This document shows positions 30,928 through 40,618 of a stretch of DNA of 47,841 nt, piece after piece; position 1 is the stretch's first letter; the number at the start of each line of letters is the position of its first letter. The stretch is from an uncultured Planctomycetaceae bacterium (GTDB lineage Bacteria; Planctomycetota; Planctomycetia; Pirellulales; Pirellulaceae), in contig CAIPEB010000346.1 of the NCBI GenBank assembly GCA_903863885.1, positions 1 through 47,841 of the forward strand. Reading direction: 5' to 3'. The translations under genes and the position numbers were made by a program. The notes under the pieces were generated by a model that saw only the letters and a list, made by a program, of their open reading frames with translations, searched no databases and was not told where the DNA came from.

Positions 30928-31289
30928 GGAGTGCTCCTGGTGCGATGTTGATATGAAGGGGCTTCGCCACGCCGGATGAGAACGCGGATGCCGGATGCCG
31001 CATGCCGGATGCGGTAGCCGGTAGTGGCGGTAATCGGTAGTCGGTAATCGGTAGTCGGTAGTGGCGGTAGACAGATCGATATTCGCATGCCTCCAGACTC
31101 CAGTCTCCAGACCCCTTCGCCGAACGGACGATTATGACCGATCGAACCGAGTTATTACAGATTGCGTAAACGGTAAATTCGTTTCGCAGTGCGTAATCCG
31201 GCGGGGCGGCGAGGGGTAATCCGGCCCAGCGCTCTGGAACAAAGGGCTCGCTGGACTTACTGTTGTCTGAATACCCAAGAGGTGGTGCC
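30928..31289. other. Intergenic gap with tandem repeats
   Basis: This gap of about 360 bp separates divergent genes. Apart from the heptamer arrays and the AAGAGGTGG ribosome site at 31277-31285 serving the next gene, I see no gene or clear promoter. Confidence 0.5.
30985..31112. repeat. Tandem 7-bp repeats (two patches)
   Basis: From about 31011 to 31070 the sequence is a degenerate tandem array of CGGTAGT and CGGTAAT-type heptamers, preceded by GCCGGATGC-type repeats from 30985. A second short array of CTCCAGA/CTCCAGT heptamers lies at 31091-31111. They occupy the gap between the DUF1080 gene and the divergent membrane-protein gene. Such slippage-prone arrays are seen in some planctomycete genomes. 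No coding or known regulatory role is apparent. Confidence 0.75.
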
Positions 31290-32822
31290 TTGCTGGAACA
31301 AGTCCGAGAGCATCTCGAACGCCTGGTCATGCAACCGGCCGACGAACTGCGGGGTTGGCAGCGATCGGCGCGGTATTTCATCGACCTGGTGCGTCATTGC
31401 GCGCATCGCCTCGCGAAAGACCGCGCCGAGGAAATGGCTGCCGCTCTGACTTACCGCACGATTTTCAGCCTGATTCCGCTGTTCGTTCTCGGTCTGGTCA
31501 TATTCCGCCCGTTCGGCGGCTTCGAGGACGTGGTCCAGAACCAGATTCAGCCGCGTCTGTACGAATTCTTCGGGCTGCCCGACATCAGCTACACCGACAC
31601 CGGCGTCGTGACCACAAATGACAAGGAGCCGATGCCGGAAAAGGCCCCGACAACCGACACCAAGGACCCCAAGAATGCCCCGGGAACGGCGAACGGCCAG
31701 CACGACGAGCACGATCTGAAGAGCCAGAAGCAGGTCCGGGCGAGCATCCAGAAGGCGCTGACCGAATTGTCCAACAAGATCGCCAACGTCAGCATCACCA
31801 GCATCGGTTTTGTCGGAGCTATCCTGTTCATCTATGCGGGAATGGGGCTCGCGGTATCGGTGGAGTACGACTTCAATATCATCTGCGACAGCCCACGCGG
31901 CCGTCCGTGGCATCTGCGAGTTCCCGTCTACTGGTCGATCATCACGCTCGGCACCGGTCTGCTGGCGGGCAGTCTGTACTTCGCGGGGGAAGCGGTCGAG
32001 TGGCTTGGCGACTTCGGTTCGTTTGCCATGCTTCAGCCCCTGCTCAGCCGGATGTTCGCTTTCCTGGCCAGTTGGATGCTGCTGTTCCTGTTGTACGTCA
32101 CGATCCCCAACACGAAGGTCAAGTGGCGTACGGCGCTGATTGGCAGCTTTATTTCGGGCGCCATGTGGGAGACGGGCAAGTGGCTGTTTCAGATCTACGT
32201 CCGGCACGCTGTACCCTATTCCGCGCTTTACGGGTCCTTGGGTTTGCTGCCGGTTTTTCTTTTCTGGATCTATTGCTCGTGGATGATCGTGCTGTTCGGC
32301 CTTGAACTCGCGTTTACGATGCAGGTCTTGCAGGGAAGGGTGCCGCGCCGACAGGAGGAAAACGCCGCGCCGTCGCTGCCCGCCGACGCCGACTGGCTGA
32401 TGCCGCTCCTGGCCGAAATTGCACGGGAATTCATGGAGGGCCGTTCCATCGGGCGCCAGCAACTCTCCGAAAGACTCGGCCTGCCGTCGCGCATCGTCAA
32501 TGATTTCGCCGTGCAACTGGAGAAGCACGGCTTGATCCATACGATGCAGGCCACGCCCAATGACGTGACCTACGTCCTGGCTTTCCCGCCGAATCGCGTC
32601 CGCATGGCGAACGTGTTGAGACTTGGGCGTGCGTTGTCCCGCAGCCCCGGCAAGCAGGATGACGCCCGCACATCCCTGGCGGACTGGGAGTTTGTGGACA
32701 AGCTCTTCCAGGCCAAGTGCGCAGCGGCAGGCAATACCACCCTCGAACAACTCGTCGACGAACTGAACCAGCGGGTCAAAGGCGAGCGTACAGCCGATTC
32801 GGCCGACGGCTCGGGCACCTGA
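31290..32822 (+). CDS. YihY/BrkB-family membrane protein with C-terminal winged-helix-like domain
   Basis: The 510-residue protein has the YihY/BrkB core (about residues 30-340) with six probable helices and the motifs AAALTYRTIFSLIPLFVLGL and YGSLGLLPVFLFWIYCSW. A charged extracytoplasmic insert of about 65 residues (rich in Asp, Lys, Thr, Pro) lies between helices 1 and 2. After the core, about 150 residues form a soluble region with a winged-helix-like stretch (GRQQLSERLGLPSRIVNDF). BrkB homologues were once called ribonucleases; their role is unclear. The TTG at 31290 is chosen because of the strong AAGAGGTGG site just before it. It ends 19 bp from glgX, convergent. Confidence 0.85.
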   Translation: MLEQVREHLERLVMQPADELRGWQRSARYFIDLVRHCAHRLAKDRAEEMAAALTYRTIFSLIPLFVLGLVIFRPFGGFEDVVQNQIQPRLYEFFGLPDISYTDTGVVTTNDKEPMPEKAPTTDTKDPKNAPGTANGQHDEHDLKSQKQVRASIQKALTELSNKIANVSITSIGFVGAILFIYAGMGLAVSVEYDFNIICDSPRGRPWHLRVPVYWSIITLGTGLLAGSLYFAGEAVEWLGDFGSFAMLQPLLSRMFAFLASWMLLFLLYVTIPNTKVKWRTALIGSFISGAMWETGKWLFQIYVRHAVPYSALYGSLGLLPVFLFWIYCSWMIVLFGLELAFTMQVLQGRVPRRQEENAAPSLPADADWLMPLLAEIAREFMEGRSIGRQQLSERLGLPSRIVNDFAVQLEKHGLIHTMQATPNDVTYVLAFPPNRVRMANVLRLGRALSRSPGKQDDARTSLADWEFVDKLFQAKCAAAGNTTLEQLVDELNQRVKGERTADSADGSGT

Positions 32823-32841
32823 TGAGGCTTCCCTCCCCAGG

Positions 32842-34971
32842 CTAACTCGATTCACCCGCCGGACGCGCGACGAGCACCGCAATCGAGCGGTCTCGCAACG
32901 GATACTGCTCGCCGCTTCGCAAGGTCGGCAACGCTTCGCCGGCCGCTGCCGAATCGAGGACCGACTCCCAGCAATGGTCGGACTTCGAGTCAGGCAAGGT
33001 GAACGGTATCGGCTCAAAATGGGCGTTGAGCAGCAGCAAGACCGTGTCGCCCGTGATCGCCTCTCCTTTCTCGTTGACGTCTCCGATCAGATCCCCGGCA
33101 AGCCGCACCCCGAGGCATTTTACGTATCCCGCATTCCACGCTTCGTCGGACATGTCCCCGCCTGACGGCTCGAAGAAGGAGATGTCGCGAATGTCCGATC
33201 CGCGCAGCGACCGGCCGTGAAAGAACTTCCGCCGCTGAAACACCGGATGTTCCCGGCGCAGGCTCACCGCGCGGCGCACGAAATCGAGGAATTGCTGATC
33301 CTGATCGTTCAACTCCCACTTCAGCCAGGTGATCTCGTTGTCCTGGCAGTAGGCGTTGTTGTTTCCCTGCTGCGAGTGACTCAACTCGTCGCCGGCCAGC
33401 AGCATCGGCACACCCTGGGAAAACAGGAGTGTTGCGATCAGGTTCCGCTTCTGCTTTTCGCGCAAGGCCAGGACCGCTGCATCGTCGGTCTTCCCCTCCG
33501 CCCCGCAATTCCAGCTGTTGTTGTCATTCGCGCCGTCGCGGTTGTTCTCGCCGTTTGCCTCGTTGTGTTTGTCGTTGTAGCTGACGACATCCTGCAGCGT
33601 AAAACCGTCGTGACAGGTGATGAAATTGATGCTCGCATACGGTGCGCGGCCCGTCTGCTGGTAGAGATCACTGCTGCCGGCGAGCCGCGTGGCGAACTCC
33701 GACACGGTGCCGCCGTCCCCTTTCCAGAATCGCCGCACATTGTCGCGGTACTTCCCGTTCCACTCGGTCCAGAGCACGGGGAAGTTGCCGACCTGATATC
33801 CCCCCGGACCGATATCCCATGGCTCGGCGATCAGCTTGACCTGGGAAAGCACCGGGTCCTGATGAATGATGTCAAAGAACGCTCCCAGCCGATCCACGTC
33901 GAACAATTCGCGGGCAAGCGTGCTGGCCAGATCGAAGCGGAATCCGTCCACGTGCATGTCGAGCACCCAGTAACGCAGGCTGTCCATGATCAACTGGAGC
34001 ACTCGAGGATGCTGCATGTGCAGCGTGTTCCCACAACCCGTGAAGTCCATGTAGTATCGCGGATCCGGCGCGAGCCGGTAGTAAGCGGCGTTATCGACGC
34101 CCCGCAGCGACAATGTGGGGCCCAGTTGATTTCCCTCGCACGTGTGGTTGTACACGACGTCGAGAATCACCTCGATGCCGGCGGCATGCAGCGACCGGAC
34201 GCACGTCTTGAATTCGTTGACCGCATTCATCGCGCCGGGCGAATCAAACGAAGGCTCCGGAGCAAAGTAATTCAGCGTGTTATAGCCCCAGTAGTTGCTG
34301 AGCTTCTTCTCCACCAGGTGCCGGTCGCTGATGTAATGATGCACCGGCATCAACTCGACCGCCGTCACGCCGAGATCCAGCAGGTGCTTGATGATCGCCT
34401 CGCTGCCGAGTGCCGCGTAGGTGCCTCGAATCTTCTCCGGGACGGCAGGATGCAGTTTCGTGAGTCCCTTGACGTGCAACTCGTAGATCAGCGTCTTGTG
34501 CCAGGGTGTGCGCGGGGGACGATCGTCCCCCCAAGTGAAAGCCGTGTCGACCACGGCCGCAAGCGGCGCGTAGGCACCGTTGTCCCGGTTGTCAAACGAC
34601 AGATCCTGGGCGGAATCACCCACTTTGTAGCCGAACAACGAATCGTCCCAACGCAGGCATCGCCCGATGAGCTTCGCGTACGGATCGAGCACGATCTTGT
34701 TCGGATTGAAGCGGTGCCCTTTCGCCGGGTCGTAAGGCCCGTGAACGCGGTATCCATATAACTGCCCCGGCAGGACGTCCGGCAGATAAGCGTGCCACAC
34801 CTGATCCGTGTGTTCTCTGAGAGTGATGCAGTGAGATTCGTGAGCCTGCTCCGCCGAGTCGAACAGGCACAGTTCAACCTTCGCCGCATGCTCGGAGAAA
34901 ATCGAGAAGTTCACTCCAGCTCCGTCCCAGGTGGCACCCAATGGATACGGACGACCGGGCCAGATTCTCAT
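32842..34971 (-). CDS. glgX: Glycogen debranching enzyme GlgX
   Basis: The 709-residue GH13 enzyme hydrolyses alpha-1,6 branches of limit dextrins during glycogen breakdown. An N-terminal CBM48 domain (about 10-100) precedes the barrel. Catalytic residues are Asp347 in VDGFRFDLA, Glu383 in LIAEPWDIG and Asp455 in CHDGFTLQD. Size and order match GlgX/isoamylase-type enzymes. The ATG at 34971 gives the standard start [12 protein letters not shown], with GAGGGG ahead; a GTG six codons upstream is rejected. No other glycogen genes lie nearby. It is convergent with the BrkB-like gene. Confidence 0.95.
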   Translation of the reverse strand: MRIWPGRPYPLGATWDGAGVNFSIFSEHAAKVELCLFDSAEQAHESHCITLREHTDQVWHAYLPDVLPGQLYGYRVHGPYDPAKGHRFNPNKIVLDPYAKLIGRCLRWDDSLFGYKVGDSAQDLSFDNRDNGAYAPLAAVVDTAFTWGDDRPPRTPWHKTLIYELHVKGLTKLHPAVPEKIRGTYAALGSEAIIKHLLDLGVTAVELMPVHHYISDRHLVEKKLSNYWGYNTLNYFAPEPSFDSPGAMNAVNEFKTCVRSLHAAGIEVILDVVYNHTCEGNQLGPTLSLRGVDNAAYYRLAPDPRYYMDFTGCGNTLHMQHPRVLQLIMDSLRYWVLDMHVDGFRFDLASTLARELFDVDRLGAFFDIIHQDPVLSQVKLIAEPWDIGPGGYQVGNFPVLWTEWNGKYRDNVRRFWKGDGGTVSEFATRLAGSSDLYQQTGRAPYASINFITCHDGFTLQDVVSYNDKHNEANGENNRDGANDNNSWNCGAEGKTDDAAVLALREKQKRNLIATLLFSQGVPMLLAGDELSHSQQGNNNAYCQDNEITWLKWELNDQDQQFLDFVRRAVSLRREHPVFQRRKFFHGRSLRGSDIRDISFFEPSGGDMSDEAWNAGYVKCLGVRLAGDLIGDVNEKGEAITGDTVLLLLNAHFEPIPFTLPDSKSDHCWESVLDSAAAGEALPTLRSGEQYPLRDRSIAVLVARPAGESS

Positions 34972-35156
34972 CGGAAAACCCCTCTGCACAGGAATCGATC
35001 AGACTGGAACTTCGACTCATTGTATCGGCAGCGAGACGCCGGTCATGCACTGGCATGCCGGTTTTGCTGCGAAAGTCCGGAAGGCCGAGCGCGGGCATGG
35101 CATGGTACGCCGCGGCGCGGTAGACATTAGCTCATTCAAATCACGGGAGAATCACG

Positions 35157-35693
35157 ATGGACTTGGAACTTGCCGGCAAACGACTGTTGATGTTCGTTGG
35201 CGACGACTACGAAGACCTGGAGTTGTGGTACCCCAAACTCCGCATGATCGAAGCCGGTGCCGAAGTCGTCGTGGCGGGCTCGGCTCGTCACGAAAAGTAC
35301 CGCGCAAAGCACAGTTACCCGTGCGTTTCCGACGCGGCCATCAGCGACATAAGTACCTCGGACTTTAACGGCCTGATTGTCCCCGGCGGATTCATGCCTG
35401 ACAGATTGCGCCGGGAAGAACTCGTATTGTCGATCGTCCGTGAGTTTCACGCTGCCGGAAAACTGATCGCAGCGGTCTGCCACGGCGGCTGGATTCCGAT
35501 CTCGGCGGGAGTCTATCGCGGTGTGCGGGTCACCGGATCGCTCGGCATCAAAGACGATCTGATCAACGCCGGGGCGATCTGGGAGGATGCGCCCGTCGTG
35601 GTAGATCGGCATTTCGTATCCAGTCGAAAGCCGGACGACCTGCCGCAATTCTGCCGAGGCATACTGCGCGTGCTCACGGCACAACCAGACTGA
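35157..35693 (+). CDS. DJ-1/PfpI-family protein
   Basis: The 178-residue cytoplasmic protein belongs to the DJ-1/PfpI superfamily, type-1 amidotransferase-like fold. The nucleophile elbow is AAVCHGGW with Cys108, and a conserved glutamate lies in DDYEDLEL (Glu19). Members act as glyoxalases, deglycases, peptidases or chaperones, and the sequence does not decide which. GGGAG lies seven bases before the ATG at 35157. The gene is convergent with the downstream amidohydrolase gene. Confidence 0.9.
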   Translation: MDLELAGKRLLMFVGDDYEDLELWYPKLRMIEAGAEVVVAGSARHEKYRAKHSYPCVSDAAISDISTSDFNGLIVPGGFMPDRLRREELVLSIVREFHAAGKLIAAVCHGGWIPISAGVYRGVRVTGSLGIKDDLINAGAIWEDAPVVVDRHFVSSRKPDDLPQFCRGILRVLTAQPD

Positions 35694-35715
35694 CTTCGGT
35701 CCGCAGTCCGGCGGC

Positions 35716-36999
35716 TCACGCCTCCCCGAAAAACTGCGAGGCGTTGTCGGACAACAGCTTCCTGGCAAGTCGCCGGGCATCTCCGGCGGCGAAATAGTCC
35801 GCTTCGACCTTTTCCTGGAGCACTTCGCCGATCAATCGCCGCATAAGACAGACGGCGCCGTACGTTTCTTCGACGTGCCAATTATCGCCGCCGATCATCA
35901 TGCGCGATTCGTCGGGCAGAACTTCGATGGCCTCGTGCAGCGATTGCTTGAAATACGAGGGGCTGAGCAGGGCGGACCAGGTCAGATCGAGCCAGATGTT
36001 GCGGTAAACGAAAGCAAGGCCGAGCAGCTCGCGGCTCCAGGGAAACGCAAGGTGCATCAGCAGGAATCGCGTGCCGGGGTGGCGTTCGATCAATCCGGCC
36101 GCATTCATCGGATGCGAGCCGCGAATCAGCGCCGAACCGAGATGCATCTGGAACGGAATATTACGCTCGCCGGCCAGTCGGCACAGTCGATCCACGACGA
36201 CATCTCCGAACGCCTTGCGCTGCTGCGGTGTCGGGTTGCACTGCCCCCACGCCCGCCGCGCAAGCGACTCGTCCACATCGTCGAAATTGACAGAGCGATC
36301 GTAAGCCAGCGCATTCTTGATCCCGACCTGATTCCGCTCTCCGAGCGTATCCATGAGCCTATCCAGAAAGGCCAGGTAATCGTCGAACGAGTCGATCCGG
36401 TGACCGATCCGCCGGGCATACCGATGCGCGCTGTTGCCGTTATGGTCGCACGAATCGGGATGCCAGCCGAATGCCAGAGCGTTGATCCGCATGACGGAAC
36501 GATACCGCTCTCCAAGCGACTTGCGGGCGTTTAGCAGCGGGTCGTTGAATGGATCCGTAATGATTCGCTTGATGCCGGCCCGGTCGAGTACCTCGGCGCG
36601 CCAACCGTCGTCCGCGTGGCGACGGCGGATATCCGCATCGAGACGTTCCCAGTTCGCCGGCGTAATCCGGCCCTCGCCCAGTCCGTACAGTTCCGTCAAA
36701 GCCCAGATCACGTTCCGTACAAAAGAACTCGAACCGCTGCGCTCGACGAATTGGGCAATATCGTCCCACGTGCCGCGGCCGCAGTTCGCGAGCATCGGGT
36801 CTTCGAGCCGCGTCTCGGAGGGCAGCGGATAGGGTCGCGCCTGCGTCCAGCCCGCATAGCTCTGCCGCAACAGGGCGAGCAGTCCGACATCGCGGTTTCC
36901 CAGCATCTCGGGCATGTGGTGCTCGTGCACATCGAACACGGGCAGGTCGCGAACGAAGTGACGAAGATCATCATCGATTGGGAATTGAGTTGCGTTCAT
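35716..36999 (-). CDS. Amidohydrolase-family metal-dependent hydrolase
   Basis: The 427-residue protein is a TIM-barrel amidohydrolase. The metal motif DVHEHH (His25, His27) sits near the N-terminus, PFQMHLGSALIRGSHP supplies a third histidine, and GGDNWHVEE near the C-terminus holds the conserved aspartate. The overall pattern suggests the amidohydrolase-2 or glucuronate-isomerase-like branch, though no specific substrate can be named. It has no signal peptide. The ATG at 36999 directly follows AAAAGGGAA, an unusually close ribosome site. It is divergent from the M20 peptidase gene (141 bp). Confidence 0.85.
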   Translation of the reverse strand: MNATQFPIDDDLRHFVRDLPVFDVHEHHMPEMLGNRDVGLLALLRQSYAGWTQARPYPLPSETRLEDPMLANCGRGTWDDIAQFVERSGSSSFVRNVIWALTELYGLGEGRITPANWERLDADIRRRHADDGWRAEVLDRAGIKRIITDPFNDPLLNARKSLGERYRSVMRINALAFGWHPDSCDHNGNSAHRYARRIGHRIDSFDDYLAFLDRLMDTLGERNQVGIKNALAYDRSVNFDDVDESLARRAWGQCNPTPQQRKAFGDVVVDRLCRLAGERNIPFQMHLGSALIRGSHPMNAAGLIERHPGTRFLLMHLAFPWSRELLGLAFVYRNIWLDLTWSALLSPSYFKQSLHEAIEVLPDESRMMIGGDNWHVEETYGAVCLMRRLIGEVLQEKVEADYFAAGDARRLARKLLSDNASQFFGEA

Positions 37000-37140
37000 T
37001 TCCCTTTTCTACACGCCAGGGGTGCCGCATGGCCATACGCCATGCTCCGGCGAACTGCCGCCAGACTCGGCAACCGTGCCCCGTGCTATAATCCTGCGCC
37101 GTTTCGCATATTTCATTTCCGCCCGAAGGGAGTCCGCCGA

Positions 37141-38430
37141 ATGCCGTCACGTGGCCTGCCGTCGATTATGGCCCTTTGCCTGCTGACAACATGTATTTCG
37201 ATTGCGTCGGACGATGGGCAAACGGGCACGGAGTTGAAAGACTGGACCGGGCATGAGTTGGCGAACCTGCTGCCGCTCTACGAACAGTTCCACATGCACC
37301 CCGAACTTTCGCTGGCCGAGCGGGAAACAGCCGCTCGCCTCGCGGACGAGCTGCGCAAAACCGGAGCCGACGTGACGACCGACATCGGAGGACATGGTGT
37401 CGTGGCCCTGTTGAGAAACGGTGACGGCCCGACGGTGCTCGTGCGGACGGACCTCGATGCACTGCCCGTGACCGAGAACACCGGAGTTCCCTATTCGTCG
37501 AAATCCAGCGGCGTGATGCACGCATGCGGACATGATGCCCATATGACCTGTCTGATCGGAACGGCGAGATTTCTCGCTTCGCACAAGAACCAATGGCACG
37601 GCACGGTCATGCTGATCGGTCAACCCGCCGAGGAACGAGTCATGGGCGCGGCAGCGATGCTCAAGGATGGACTCTACGAGCGGTTCGCGAAGCCGGATTA
37701 CGCTCTGGCACTTCACGTGGACTCGGCATTGGCCGCGGGGCACGTTGCCGTGCTGGCCGGCTACTGCATGGCGAATACGGACGGCGTCGAAATCCTGGTG
37801 AAGGGCAAAGGCGGTCACGGCGCCTATCCGCACACGACCGTGGATCCGATCGTACAGGCAGCTCAATTGATCCTGGCGTTGCAGACGATCGTCAGTCGCG
37901 AAGTCTCGCCTATCGAACCGGCCGTGATCACTGTCGGGGCGATTCAAGGCGGTACCAAGAACAACGTGATTCCCGACATCTGCCGACTGCAGCTCACGGT
38001 TCGATCGTATTCGTCGCAGGTGCGAGAACAGTTACTCGAGGCCATTCAGCGCAAGGCGAAGGGCATCGCCGCGTCGTGCGGGGCGCCGGAACCGGAGGTC
38101 AAGGTAACTGTCGGGTCGCCCGCCGTGCGCAACGATGAACAACTGGCCGTTCGCGCCGAGCAGGTCTTTCGCGCCGCGCTGGGGGATGCGCAAGTCGGCC
38201 CCGCGGAGAAATCGCTGGCGGGCGAGGACTTTGGACTGTTCAGCCAGGGCAACGTCCCCATCCTGTTGTTCCGCCTGGGATCGGTGAGCGAAACTCAACT
38301 CGCGGCGTGGCGCCGACAAGGGAAGACGCCGCCGTCGCTGCATTCCCCCGAATACTGCATCGAGGCCGGAAGGACGATCGAGACGGGCATCGTCGCAATG
38401 AGCAGCCTGATCGTCGATCTCTTGAAATGA
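37141..38430 (+). CDS. Secreted M20-family amidohydrolase (hippuricase-like)
   Basis: The 429-residue protein has a signal peptide (about 1-22, IMALCLLTTCISIAS) and an M20D peptidase/amidohydrolase domain. Metal ligands are in HACGHDAHM (Cys129, His131), GQPAEE (Glu164/165) and ALHVDS (His192), as in hippurate hydrolases and N-acyl-amino-acid amidohydrolases. A dimerisation lid domain is inserted at about 200-310. It would cleave N-acyl amino acids outside the cytoplasm. The ATG at 37141 follows AAGGGAG at 37126-37132. The gene ends four bases from the threonine ammonia-lyase gene, convergent. Confidence 0.92.
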   Translation: MPSRGLPSIMALCLLTTCISIASDDGQTGTELKDWTGHELANLLPLYEQFHMHPELSLAERETAARLADELRKTGADVTTDIGGHGVVALLRNGDGPTVLVRTDLDALPVTENTGVPYSSKSSGVMHACGHDAHMTCLIGTARFLASHKNQWHGTVMLIGQPAEERVMGAAAMLKDGLYERFAKPDYALALHVDSALAAGHVAVLAGYCMANTDGVEILVKGKGGHGAYPHTTVDPIVQAAQLILALQTIVSREVSPIEPAVITVGAIQGGTKNNVIPDICRLQLTVRSYSSQVREQLLEAIQRKAKGIAASCGAPEPEVKVTVGSPAVRNDEQLAVRAEQVFRAALGDAQVGPAEKSLAGEDFGLFSQGNVPILLFRLGSVSETQLAAWRRQGKTPPSLHSPEYCIEAGRTIETGIVAMSSLIVDLLK

Positions 38431-38434
38431 AGCA

Positions 38435-39655
38435 CTACGCGTTGTGGGCAAAATGCCGAATTCCGGCCTCTGTCAGCTTCTGAAACAGCTGGGCAATGTG
38501 CTCGCGGTCGCGGGTCTCGACAGTGCACAGCACATTGACCGACGCAGTGTTCGGACCTGAAAACGTGCGGTCGTGCGTGATCTCCTTGACGCTCGCGCCG
38601 GCCTCGGCAATAACGCCCGCCAGTCGTGCCAGTCCGCCCGGCCGGTCGCTGATCGAGGCGCTGAAACGCACCAGCCGCCGATCCACGACCAATGCGGTAT
38701 CAATCAAGCGACTCAAGATGGTGAGGTCGATATTGCCGCCGCAAAGCAGGAGCACCACGCGCCGCCCGGCCAACTCGTTCAACTGGCCGCTCAGCAATCC
38801 GGCCAGCGGAGCGGCACCGGCACCCTCGACGACGCATTTCTCCAACTCCATCAGCCGCACCACCGCCAGCGCTAATTCCGCCTCGTTGACTTCTATAACG
38901 CGATCCACCAGCTGCCTCGCGATTTGAAAAGCCAGTTCGCCGACGATCCCCACTGCCAATCCGTCGGCCAGCGTGGGCTCGGACGGCACCCGCACCGGAT
39001 GTCCCGCCCGGAGAGCAGACGTGAAACAGGTTGAGTGCACCGGCTCAACTCCGCAAATCCGCACGTTCGGCCTGACGCTCTTCGCAGCCAGCGCTACCCC
39101 GGCGATCAACCCGCCGCCTCCGACCGGCACGACGATCGCATCGGCGTCCGGCACCTGCTCGAGAACTTCAAGACCCAAAGTTCCCTGGCCCGCGATGATC
39201 GCCGGATCGTCATACCCGTGGATGTAGGTCAAGTGCTGCTGACGGGCCAGTTCATCAGCCCGTGACTTGGCTTCGCCGAAACTGCTGCCGCACAAAACAA
39301 CTGTGGCGTTAAGTCGGCGGCAATTCGATTGCTTCACCAGCGGCGCATAGTTGGGCATCACAACCGTGACCGGTATGCCCAGTTCTCGACCGTGGTAAGC
39401 CAGCGCCAGTGCGTGATTACCCGCGCTGGCCGCAATCACGCCGTGCTCCTTCTGGCTCCCGCTCAATTGCAGCAACGCATTGCGAGCACCGCGTTCCTTG
39501 AAACTGCCCGTCCGCTGCAGAAACTCAAACTTGCAGAAAATCTCGCACCCGTAATGCTCTGAGAGTGACGGGGAATACGGACAGGGTGTTACAGCCACAC
39601 CGCCTGCGATTCGACGGCGCGCGTTCCGGATATCTTCAATGGTCACCGCGATCAT
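38435..39655 (-). CDS. ilvA: Threonine ammonia-lyase with ACT domain
   Basis: The 406-residue PLP enzyme deaminates threonine (and possibly serine) to 2-oxobutyrate. The cofactor lysine lies in GSFKERGARNALL (Lys53), and the phosphate-binding loop is VGGGGLIAG. The last 80 residues form one ACT-like domain (FSASISDRPGGLARLAGVI), matching the shorter catabolic/TdcB-like or IlvA2 type rather than the two-domain long IlvA. The ATG at 39655 is preceded by GGGGGAGGG; a longer upstream frame is rejected. The ACT domain suggests allosteric control by an amino acid. The gene is flanked by a long gene-free stretch on its 5' side. Confidence 0.93.
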   Translation of the reverse strand: MIAVTIEDIRNARRRIAGGVAVTPCPYSPSLSEHYGCEIFCKFEFLQRTGSFKERGARNALLQLSGSQKEHGVIAASAGNHALALAYHGRELGIPVTVVMPNYAPLVKQSNCRRLNATVVLCGSSFGEAKSRADELARQQHLTYIHGYDDPAIIAGQGTLGLEVLEQVPDADAIVVPVGGGGLIAGVALAAKSVRPNVRICGVEPVHSTCFTSALRAGHPVRVPSEPTLADGLAVGIVGELAFQIARQLVDRVIEVNEAELALAVVRLMELEKCVVEGAGAAPLAGLLSGQLNELAGRRVVLLLCGGNIDLTILSRLIDTALVVDRRLVRFSASISDRPGGLARLAGVIAEAGASVKEITHDRTFSGPNTASVNVLCTVETRDREHIAQLFQKLTEAGIRHFAHNA

Positions 39656-40084
39656 CCGAGCCCTCCCCCCGCTATTCTCGCTTGCGATCATCGCGGGATC
39701 ATATTCAGTGAAAACGGGTCGCCGACAACCTATCTTATACCACCCGCACGAAACCACGGATGTGCCCGGGGCATTGCAGATGAAAGCGTGTTCGCTCACA
39801 GGGTCGGGCGCGCCACTCAAGACATTGGAAACAACCCGATAAAGAAACACAGACTCCCGCCTGCAGACAAGCTGCCTCGCATTTCGTGTCGGCCAAGTCA
39901 ATCCGGGTGCGACACAACCGCCCCACCAAAAGAGGTCGGGGCATTCTCCAATGCCGGAGAACAGCAGCCGCTGGCTATGATGTCATGCAATGCGGATTCT
40001 TACTCATTTGCCGCAGCTTGGTGTTGCATTCGTCATTGAAACTACTTAACACTAAGAGCGCTTCAGCAATATGATGAGATATAG

Positions 40085-40151
40085 GACGCAATTCAAAAAG
40101 ACTCGGTCCCAGATGCCCCATGCATCAGGCTGAACGCTATTGAATTGCGTC
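40085..40151. repeat. 67-bp nested palindromic element
   Basis: The outer arms are GACGCAATTCAA (40085-40096) and TTGAATTGCGTC (40140-40151), perfect over 12 bp. Inside, GATGC-CCCAT-GCATC (40112-40126) forms a second perfect hairpin. The 11-mer TTGAATTGCGT also occurs at 13408 before nfnA. The design resembles a MITE- or REP-like element, or a structured RNA. No terminal duplication was identified. Confidence 0.65.
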
Positions 40152-40279
40152 TTTTGGTTTGCGGTGTCCCTTTTTGGGATTCAGAGCGAGGCATCCACGC
40201 ACACCGGATTGCTCCGAGTGCCCCCAGACCGCAAGCGCTGGCTGAAGAACCACATCCAGGCCGCTCTCAGAAAAAGAAA

Positions 40280-40315
40280 CAACCTCGAAGCAACGTGATC
40301 GCCGCATCGAGGTTG
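40280..40315. repeat. 9-bp inverted repeat
   Basis: CAACCTCGA (40280-40288) and TCGAGGTTG (40307-40315) are perfect complements with an 18-nt loop. It is the second of three strong hairpins in this gene-free stretch. Confidence 0.6.
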
Positions 40316-40357
40316 CATATCGGAAGCGGGGAGACATCAAGATCGTCCCCCGCCAAA

Positions 40358-40386
40358 TCGCGGGAGATCCGTTCATCCTCCCGCGA
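40358..40386. repeat. GC-rich 9-bp inverted repeat
   Basis: TCGCGGGAG (40358-40366) pairs with CTCCCGCGA (40378-40386) around an 11-nt loop. On the plus strand a TTTTTT run (40395-40400) lies about nine bases past the stem, so a weak terminator reading is possible. Confidence 0.6.
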
Positions 40387-40618
40387 CTATCCATTTTTTG
40401 ACGGTGTCCGAATAGGTTCCCCACCGGTTCTCGTTCTTCTCTCGGCACTTACGGTATCCCGAGCATTGCCGAGCCGAGTATTCCGGCGTTTGGCACAGAA
40501 CTTATTCGGACTCCAAAAGCATACTATTGCCGCAGGCAGGTCCGGTAAACGGCGAGAGGATTGAAGCCCGTCGCCGGATCCAGCTGAATACTCGATCACC
40601 AGTCAACCAGGCAACGAC

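Larger units (their letters stand above)
39656..40618. other. Gene-free region with several inverted repeats
   Basis: About 960 bp without a credible gene; open frames here of up to 139 codons resemble no family I know. It should hold the ilvA promoter near 39660-39800. Between 40085 and 40386 there are at least three perfect inverted repeats of 9-12 bp plus a nested hairpin. Base composition is lower in GC than neighbouring coding DNA. A structured RNA, a palindromic mobile remnant or a degenerated gene are all possible. Confidence 0.55.

Noticed and set aside
37141-37210. Lipoprotein signal in the M20 peptidase
   Set aside because: The LTTC sequence lacks the small residue (Gly/Ala/Ser) normally required before the cysteine.
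40145-40564. Open frames of 103-139 codons in the gene-free stretch
   Set aside because: They are arginine- or serine-rich without family resemblance, lack good ribosome sites and overlap inverted repeats.
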